Source: Russula earlei
Lineage: Eukaryota; Basidiomycota; Agaricomycetes; Russulales; Russulaceae
Assembly: GCA_025769875.1 (NCBI GenBank)
Contig: JAGFNK010001324.1
Coordinates: 1 to 10,876 of the forward strand
Length of the DNA: 10,876 bases
Direction of reading: 5' to 3'
Below, piece after piece: positions 7,387 to 10,876 of this stretch. Every line of letters begins with the position of its first letter. The first letter of the stretch is position 1. Made by a program: the position numbers and the translations under genes. The notes beneath the pieces were generated by a model that had not been told where the DNA came from, did no database searches, and was given only the letters and a program-made list of their open reading frames with translations.

Positions 7387-9359
7387 TCAAACATTCATCT
7401 TCACACGAATCACACTCAACGAATACGCCGGCAACTTCACTTCCACTTTCTTTCCCCGGATAGGTATAGCCTCCTGCTTAGGCGCTATTACCTGCGGACT
7501 GGCAAATGAATGATACGTACTCAACTGCTCATTACTTAATACAGTTACTACACCCTGTGCCGCTAATTGCTTCACGCCTTCCAACGCAATCTCTTTTACC
7601 ACTTCTTTGCCCGCTGTATTAACCAGTTTAATGATCAGCTCATGCGTATGTTCATCCATACAGGCGGTAGCATATAAACTATCCTGCCCTGCTATTACAT
7701 CGCTACCGGATAAGATAGGCACCACTGCTGTTCCTTTGTTTACAGAAAAGAGTTGCTGTACATAATAATTAGGTGTTCCATAAGAATGGAGATTATCAAA
7801 CCAGATAAGGTCAGGCGCCCATTGCCAGCCATCAATATGTGCAAACAAGGGCGCGTAAGATGCCATGTATACCACATCCGCATTTCGCTCCAGGCCCGTC
7901 ATATAAGCCGCTTCCGCCAATGCGCTTTGCCAGTTATTCTTTTTGTCCGCATCATTGGTCAGTTTTGTATGCGCCGCATATTCTCCTGCAAATACTTTTG
8001 AACCGTTACGATCATAATTATCATAACGCCTCGCATTTTGTGTAAACCATTCAGGTGGTTTATAATAATGCTCATCAATCAGGTCCGCATGCATCTTTCT
8101 CAGTTCCCCGTTCAGGTAATCAAACCGGTCACCTACCGGGTCAGTACCCGAACTGTTCACCAGTTGAATAGCAGGATACTTTTCTTTGATGGCTTTACTG
8201 AATATAGCCAGGCGTTCTATATACTGGGGACCCCAATTCTCATTACCCACACCCATTAGTGTAAGATTAAAAGGAGCAGGGTGACCCATATCAGCACGAA
8301 GCTTTCCCCATTTGGTAGTTGTTGATTCGTTTGCAAATTCAACCAGGTCCAACGCATCCTGTATATAAGGCGCCAGGTCGTCTGTAGCAACTGCTTCCGC
8401 AGTATTGAACTGGCAAGCCATACCACAGTTAAGGATGGGTAAAGGCTGCGCGCCGATATCTTCTGCCAGTTGAAAATATTCATAGAAGCCCAACCCGAAT
8501 GATTGGAAATAATCCGGTGTTGACCGGTTGGCAAATTCTGTATTCCATCGGTTGATGATCAGCTGCCTATCCTCCAGGTTGCCTACGGTTTTCTTCCATT
8601 GATAACGATTCGCCAGGTCACGACCTTCTACAATACAGCCTCCCGGGAAACGGATAAAGCCTGGCTTCAGATCAGCCAACCATTGCACCAGGTCTGCACG
8701 TAAGCCACCAGGACGATTCTTCCAGGTGTTCTTTGGAAAAAGGGAGATCATATCTACATCCGTTACACCCTTATCATCAAACCATACATTGAGTTTTGCT
8801 TTCGCTTCTGTAGCAGTAGCCGTAAAACTCACCGTATATTTCTTCCAGTCACCACCAGATACTGTGACACTTGCCTCTCCTATCACTTCGCCCTTTGCAT
8901 TCACCAGCTCTGCCTGTATACTATTGTTGGTACCCTGCTGTACACGGGCCCATATAGAAAATCATATCCATTGTCCTTCTCAATACCCATACCACGAAAC
9001 CCTTCATTGGTTAACCCATAACGCTTATCGCCGGCTACTGTTACCCTCGCAAAACGAGGATTAGCAGGGTTCTCAGCGCCCCTGTTCAGGATCAGCGTAT
9101 TACCCGTTTGCCTGCTTTGCTCTTTCCATCCCATCATAGGAGTGGTGAATTCGAAAGAACGATTCTTCACCAGCTCTGCATAAATACCACCATCTGCCGC
9201 CAGGTTAATATCTTCAAAAAAGATACCCCACATAGTAGGTTGTATAGTGGCTTTACGAGTGTTGGCCTTTACTGTCAACACCTTATTATCCTGCGCAAAA
9301 CCTTTACCCGCAGTTAGCCCCAATACCAGCCCTATAAAAAGCAATCGTCTCTTTTGCAT
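7387..9359 (-). pseudogene. GH51 alpha-L-arabinofuranosidase, exported, one-base frameshift
   Basis: The gene encodes a GH51 enzyme, a retaining hydrolase that removes alpha-L-arabinofuranose side chains; the whole gene would give about 657 residues. The ATG at 9359 is preferred over the TTG one codon earlier and starts the signal peptide MQKRRLLFIGLVLGLTAGKGFA, so the product should be exported. An N-terminal beta-sandwich-like region is followed by the catalytic barrel (RPGGLRADL onward). The acid/base is E in GVGNENWG (codon 8241-8239), the nucleophile is E in FAGEYAAH (codon 7983-7981), and RFPGGC is also typical. Near 8958-8961 the minus strand reads GAT TTT CTA TAT. One base is missing: a TTT TCT ATA TGG reading gives FSIWARVQQG, which fits the family, whereas the actual frame ends at 8901. 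The downstream part can be read as one frame from a GTG at 8904, but that would lack the signal peptide. A sequencing error is a real alternative to decay. GH97 ends 29 bp upstream. Confidence 0.9.
8901..9359 (-). CDS. N-terminal fragment of the frameshifted GH51 gene
   Basis: This 152-residue frame carries the signal peptide and the start of the mature enzyme, including QPTMWGIFFEDINLAADGGIYAELVKNRSFE, the conserved opening of bacterial GH51 proteins. After NGYDF the sequence (LYGPVYSRV and so on) is out of frame and ends in TGA at 8903-8901, which overlaps a GTG codon of the downstream frame. The fragment lacks both catalytic glutamates and would be inactive alone. It is listed to mark where the break lies relative to the downstream catalytic part. 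Confidence 0.8.
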   Translation of the reverse strand: MQKRRLLFIGLVLGLTAGKGFAQDNKVLTVKANTRKATIQPTMWGIFFEDINLAADGGIYAELVKNRSFEFTTPMMGWKEQSRQTGNTLILNRGAENPANPRFARVTVAGDKRYGLTNEGFRGMGIEKDNGYDFLYGPVYSRVPTIVYRQSW

Positions 9360-9388
9360 CAATTGTTATTTAATCATACAGGATGAGC

Positions 9389-10876
9389 TTACTCAAATAC
9401 AGCCACAAAACCACCATTTCCTTTAATGGCAATACGGGTTGGGCCCGTAGAGGAAGCCTGTAACGCTGCCATGTAAAACAATACATCCTCTTTACCATCC
9501 CCATCTGTTATAATGGTTCCTTTTCTTTTATTGGTAATTTTAGATAGAAAAGATAAGTCTAATGCTACTGTCTTTTCAGTGTCTTCGCCATTGATCCCTG
9601 CCACATACCACCGTTTACCAGACCGCCTTGCTATCACAACCAGTTTACCGGGATAACCATCTATTAGTTTTGTTTCATCCCAATAAACAGGCACTTCTCT
9701 TAAAAAGTCTTTTACATACAATGGCACATGCTCCATACCTGTTGGCCCCTCCGCAAAATGCTGTACGCCGGAAGTAAACACCACGCTCAACGCCAGTTCA
9801 AAAGCACTCGTTGTTTTCCTGTTAATACGAGGAATCTTATATAGTGACAAGGGTGTAAAGTCCATCGGGTCAAATGCATTCCGTGTAAAAGGCTGCATAG
9901 CCGCATGGGTAGGCTCCGCATCGGCATTCTTTTGCTCAAAGGTCACCATCTCCAGTCCCTTGATAGCCTCCATCGTCATCAAATTGGGATACGTTCTCTC
10001 CCATCCTCTTGGCAGTGTAGCGCCATGAAAGTTCACCATCAGGTGATACTTCGCAGCATCTTCCATAATGTCTATATAATAATTGATCATGGACTGTCCA
10101 TCCCCTCCAAAGAAATCTACTTTAACCCCTTTAATACCCATTTGCTGTAAACGCGCAAACTCTTTTGCCCTATCCTCATGCGTTAACAGTTTACTCTTGG
10201 GTGAATAGGGAGTAGTGTTCCACTCGCCGGAAGAGTTATACCATAGCCAGATACCCACGTTTTTTGTTTTTGCATACGCCGTTAATAGCTGCGCACTATC
10301 ATAACCGATCTTTCTATCCCAGTCAGCATCTATCAAACAATATTGCCAATGCATATCAGCCGCATAATCAATATATCGTTTCTGCACGCTATACACCGTT
10401 GAATCATCTTTCAATAATATCCAGCTCCAGGATGCTTTGCCAGGTTTTACAAAAGAAGGAACTGCTTCCATAGCAGGCCTTGCGAGGTCAGTACCCAATG
10501 TAGAACCCACTATGGTTTGTAAACTACCAATGGCGATGATACGCCAGGGCGTAAACCAGGGTAAGGAAGATTCGGGGTTAGCATTACCACCCGGGAATAC
10601 TTCCCTGGGGTCAGGAAAACCAATATGGTATTCCCCGTCCGGAGATTGTGGCTGTAACCTGGAAGCGCAATAATGCCTGTCAACGGCCGCTTCTGTTATC
10701 AACAACCAATCATCCCCTGTTTGAAACAAGGCCGGGAACACCCATCCTGCCCTGGTAGGAGAAGTAGCGCCAACAGGTATTGCCTGCTCATAACTCTCTT
10801 CATAAGAAGGGTTGGTTTTAGACCAGCCGGTTTTCGCTTCATCCATGGGTTGTAACCATGCCTTAGCGGCTGCAGG
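9389..10876 (-). CDS. GH97 glycoside hydrolase, retaining type (alpha-galactosidase or beta-L-arabinopyranosidase), 5' end cut off
   Basis: The visible 495 residues run in open frame to the window edge, so the N-terminus (about 160 residues including any signal peptide, judged from the roughly 660-residue family) is missing. GH97 contains inverting alpha-glucosidases such as SusB and retaining alpha-galactosidases such as BtGH97b; the retaining ones have an Asp nucleophile. Here GVKVDFFGGDG supplies that Asp (codon 10117-10115). The stretch TMEAIKGLE contains two Glu candidates for acid/base (codons 9970-9968 and 9952-9950); the second is 55 residues after the Asp, the spacing I recall for D415/E470 of BtGH97b. 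KASWSWILLKDD and the C-terminal beta-domain are typical. The retaining type argues against alpha-glucosidase. A GH97 from Bacteroides thetaiotaomicron acts on both alpha-galactosides and beta-L-arabinopyranosides, and the arabinose neighbours make that activity attractive here, by inference only. It ends 29 bp before the GH51 ATG. Confidence 0.9.
   Translation of the reverse strand, partial: PAAAKAWLQPMDEAKTGWSKTNPSYEESYEQAIPVGATSPTRAGWVFPALFQTGDDWLLITEAAVDRHYCASRLQPQSPDGEYHIGFPDPREVFPGGNANPESSLPWFTPWRIIAIGSLQTIVGSTLGTDLARPAMEAVPSFVKPGKASWSWILLKDDSTVYSVQKRYIDYAADMHWQYCLIDADWDRKIGYDSAQLLTAYAKTKNVGIWLWYNSSGEWNTTPYSPKSKLLTHEDRAKEFARLQQMGIKGVKVDFFGGDGQSMINYYIDIMEDAAKYHLMVNFHGATLPRGWERTYPNLMTMEAIKGLEMVTFEQKNADAEPTHAAMQPFTRNAFDPMDFTPLSLYKIPRINRKTTSAFELALSVVFTSGVQHFAEGPTGMEHVPLYVKDFLREVPVYWDETKLIDGYPGKLVVIARRSGKRWYVAGINGEDTEKTVALDLSFLSKITNKRKGTIITDGDGKEDVLFYMAALQASSTGPTRIAIKGNGGFVAVFE

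Noticed and set aside
3474..8963. Programmed ribosomal frameshifting at the two glycosidase breaks
   Set aside because: Neither site has a canonical slippery heptamer or an evident downstream pseudoknot, the required shifts are in opposite directions, and these families are not known to use recoding. Mutation or sequencing error is simpler.
9357..9362. TTG at 9362 as the GH51 start
   Set aside because: It directly precedes an ATG at 9359 that gives a normal signal peptide, so the ATG is the simpler start.

Overview
The window is a block of L-arabinose release and catabolism genes, all read from the minus strand, from a member of the Bacteroidota, most likely Chitinophagaceae or a close relative. 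I infer this from the gene families (GH97, GH127, exported GH51, a lipoprotein aldose 1-epimerase), from start sites without clear Shine-Dalgarno sequences, and from candidate promoters of the Bacteroidetes type (-7 TAnnTTTG, -33 TTG). Placement below phylum is a guess from sequence style.

In transcription order (high to low coordinates) the genes are: a GH97 glycosidase cut by the window edge (10876-9389); a GH51 alpha-L-arabinofuranosidase with a signal peptide, broken by a one-base frameshift (9359-7387); a lipoprotein aldose 1-epimerase (7316-6198); ribulokinase araB (6048-4408); L-ribulose-5-phosphate 4-epimerase araD with a TTG start (4308-3613); a GH127 beta-L-arabinofuranosidase with a signal peptide, also broken by a one-base frameshift (3594-1584); and L-arabinose isomerase araA (1569-79). 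Gaps are 14 to 149 bp. Candidate promoters precede the epimerase and araB, so the block may be one long unit with internal starts.

The logic is complete from sugar release to the pentose phosphate pathway. The exported GH51 and GH127 would remove alpha- and beta-linked L-arabinofuranose, and GH97 may remove beta-L-arabinopyranose or alpha-galactose. The epimerase interconverts the released anomers. AraA, AraB and AraD then convert L-arabinose to L-ribulose, L-ribulose-5-phosphate and D-xylulose-5-phosphate. No transporter, SusC/SusD pair, regulator or backbone-cleaving enzyme is visible, so these must lie elsewhere.

The points worth a second look are the two single-base frameshifts, which hit only the two exported arabinofuranosidases; two different short repeats of 7-8 bp period that each begin next to a stop codon on either side of araB; the candidate araB promoter with an overlapping dyad; and the possible arabinopyranosidase role of GH97. 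I see no new defence, mobile or RNA system here; it is a well-formed but otherwise recognisable arabinose locus.
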